Below, piece by piece: positions 6,087 through 6,829 of a stretch of DNA of 6,829 nucleotides. Each line of letters opens with the position of its first letter. Position 1 is the first letter of the stretch. The notes under the pieces were generated by a model. It was not told the origin of the DNA and made no database searches. It saw nothing but the letters and a program-made list of their open reading frames with translations. Position numbers and translations under genes: made by a program. The stretch is from Acidimicrobiaceae bacterium (GTDB taxonomy: Bacteria; Actinomycetota; Acidimicrobiia; Acidimicrobiales; Bog-793): contig PMZN01000161.1 in assembly GCA_003170375.1 (NCBI GenBank), forward strand, positions 3,082-9,910, written 5' to 3'.

Positions 6087-6829
6087 CTAGCGCTGAGCTC
6101 CCTGGCGATCCTGCCGTCCCCACTCTTCGAACTTCTCAGTCTCACCCGCGAGCATGTGATAGCAGTGTTCGTCAGCAGGGAATGCCCCGGCGCGAACGTC
6201 TGTCACGTACTCAGTCAAGGCAGCAGTAGCGATGCCGGCGATATCGGCGTATTTCTTTACGAACTTGGGCGTGAAGGCCTGGAAAATACCGAGCACGTCG
6301 CTGACGATGAGTAGCTGGCCGTCAACCTCAGTGCCAGCGCCAAGGCCGATCACCGGGATGGGCAGCTCGGCGCGAATGAAGCCGGCAACTTCCGGCGGTA
6401 CGGCCTCGATCAAGAGCAGCTGGGCGCCGGCCTCGTAGACCGCACGCGCGTCCTCTACGACTGCCTGAGCCGAATCCAGCGTGCGACCCTGGGCCTTGTG
6501 GCCGCCGAGCTGGCCCGAGCTCTGCGGCGTCAGGCCGATGTGGCCGCAGACCACGATGCCGGCGTCGAGGATCGCCTTGACACGGGTGATGACGCTGACG
6601 CCGCCTTCGAGCTTGATGGCGTCGACGCCGGCCTCCTTGAGGAAGCGGCCGGCGTTGCGCACGGCATCGGCGTCGGAGATCTGGTAGCTCATGAACGGCA
6701 TGTCGCCGACCACGAACACATCGGGAGCCGCCCGGCGCACCGCTTCGCAGTGCACGATGCACTGGTCCATGGTGACCGGCACGGTGCCGGGATAGCCGTA
6801 GACGCACATGCCCAGCGAGTCGCCCACCA
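6087..6829 (-). CDS. panB: 3-methyl-2-oxobutanoate hydroxymethyltransferase (ketopantoate hydroxymethyltransferase), 5'-truncated by window end
   Basis: The C-terminal 246 residues are present; about 40 N-terminal residues lie outside the window. PanB transfers a hydroxymethyl group from 5,10-methylene-THF to 2-oxoisovalerate, giving ketopantoate, the first committed step to pantothenate and CoA in the cytoplasm. Counting from the first full codon, V-G-D-S-L-G holds the first Mg ligand (Asp3), V-V-G-D-M-P-F the second (Asp42), and K-L-E-G-G has Lys72 and Glu74. C-G-H-I-G-L-T-P-Q has His96, and L-L-I-E-A-V-P has Glu141, equivalent to the catalytic Glu181 of E. coli. V-I-G-L-G-A-G follows. Spacing matches E. 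coli PanB apart from a two-residue insertion. After the usual E-H-x-x-H ending there is an extra C-terminal tail of about 22 polar residues. No other pantothenate gene is adjacent; an IclR regulator and a pirin follow on the same strand, so a paralogue for another 2-oxo acid is possible. Confidence 0.93.
   Translation of the reverse strand, partial: VGDSLGMCVYGYPGTVPVTMDQCIVHCEAVRRAAPDVFVVGDMPFMSYQISDADAVRNAGRFLKEAGVDAIKLEGGVSVITRVKAILDAGIVVCGHIGLTPQSSGQLGGHKAQGRTLDSAQAVVEDARAVYEAGAQLLLIEAVPPEVAGFIRAELPIPVIGLGAGTEVDGQLLIVSDVLGIFQAFTPKFVKKYADIAGIATAALTEYVTDVRAGAFPADEHCYHMLAGETEKFEEWGRQDRQGAQR

Noticed and set aside
6052..6087. GAGCCCT and AGGGCTC inverted arms after the panB stop, as a terminator
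   Set aside because: The stem is only 7 bp with a 22-nt loop and no T-tract, which is too weak to call.

Overview
This is a GC-rich window (roughly two-thirds G+C by eye) with tightly packed genes, occasional GTG starts and strong G/C bias at third codon positions. That fits a high-GC soil or environmental bacterium, most likely an actinobacterium. The phylum is an inference from composition and gene style; no marker gene is present.

Left part (1-1513): the C-terminal end of a coiled-coil-tailed protein, tentatively the DUF480/YceH family, is followed 22 bp later on the + strand by an OsmC-family peroxiredoxin-like gene. This converges on a minus-strand metallo-beta-lactamase-fold hydrolase that has all its metal ligands. 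A GC-rich inverted repeat at 660-706 lies at the convergence. The hydrolase ATG overlaps the stop codon of a small uncharacterised minus-strand ORF (1504-1743).

Middle part (1514-3728, + strand): a stand-alone macro-domain protein resembling the O-acetyl-ADP-ribose deacetylase YmdB, with a good ribosome binding site. It is followed by a short membrane ORF that looks like the last two helices of a DUF1275/YoaK protein, probably a gene remnant, and then by a ten-helix EamA/DMT-family transporter.

Right part (3702-6829, minus strand): read in the transcription direction this is a 5'-truncated panB (ketopantoate hydroxymethyltransferase), an IclR-family regulator and a pirin-family bicupin. The pirin and EamA genes converge and overlap by 27 bp. 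The IclR protein could regulate its neighbours, but only weak dyads support this.

Overall the window reads as ordinary accessory and housekeeping chromosome: small-molecule detoxification enzymes (OsmC, MBL hydrolase, pirin), ADP-ribose chemistry, an exporter and a pantothenate-type enzyme next to a regulator. I find no CRISPR array, transposase, integrase, tRNA, rRNA or convincing new multi-gene system. The points most worth checking are the small ORF coupled to the hydrolase, the DUF1275-like remnant, and the panB-iclR-pirin arrangement.
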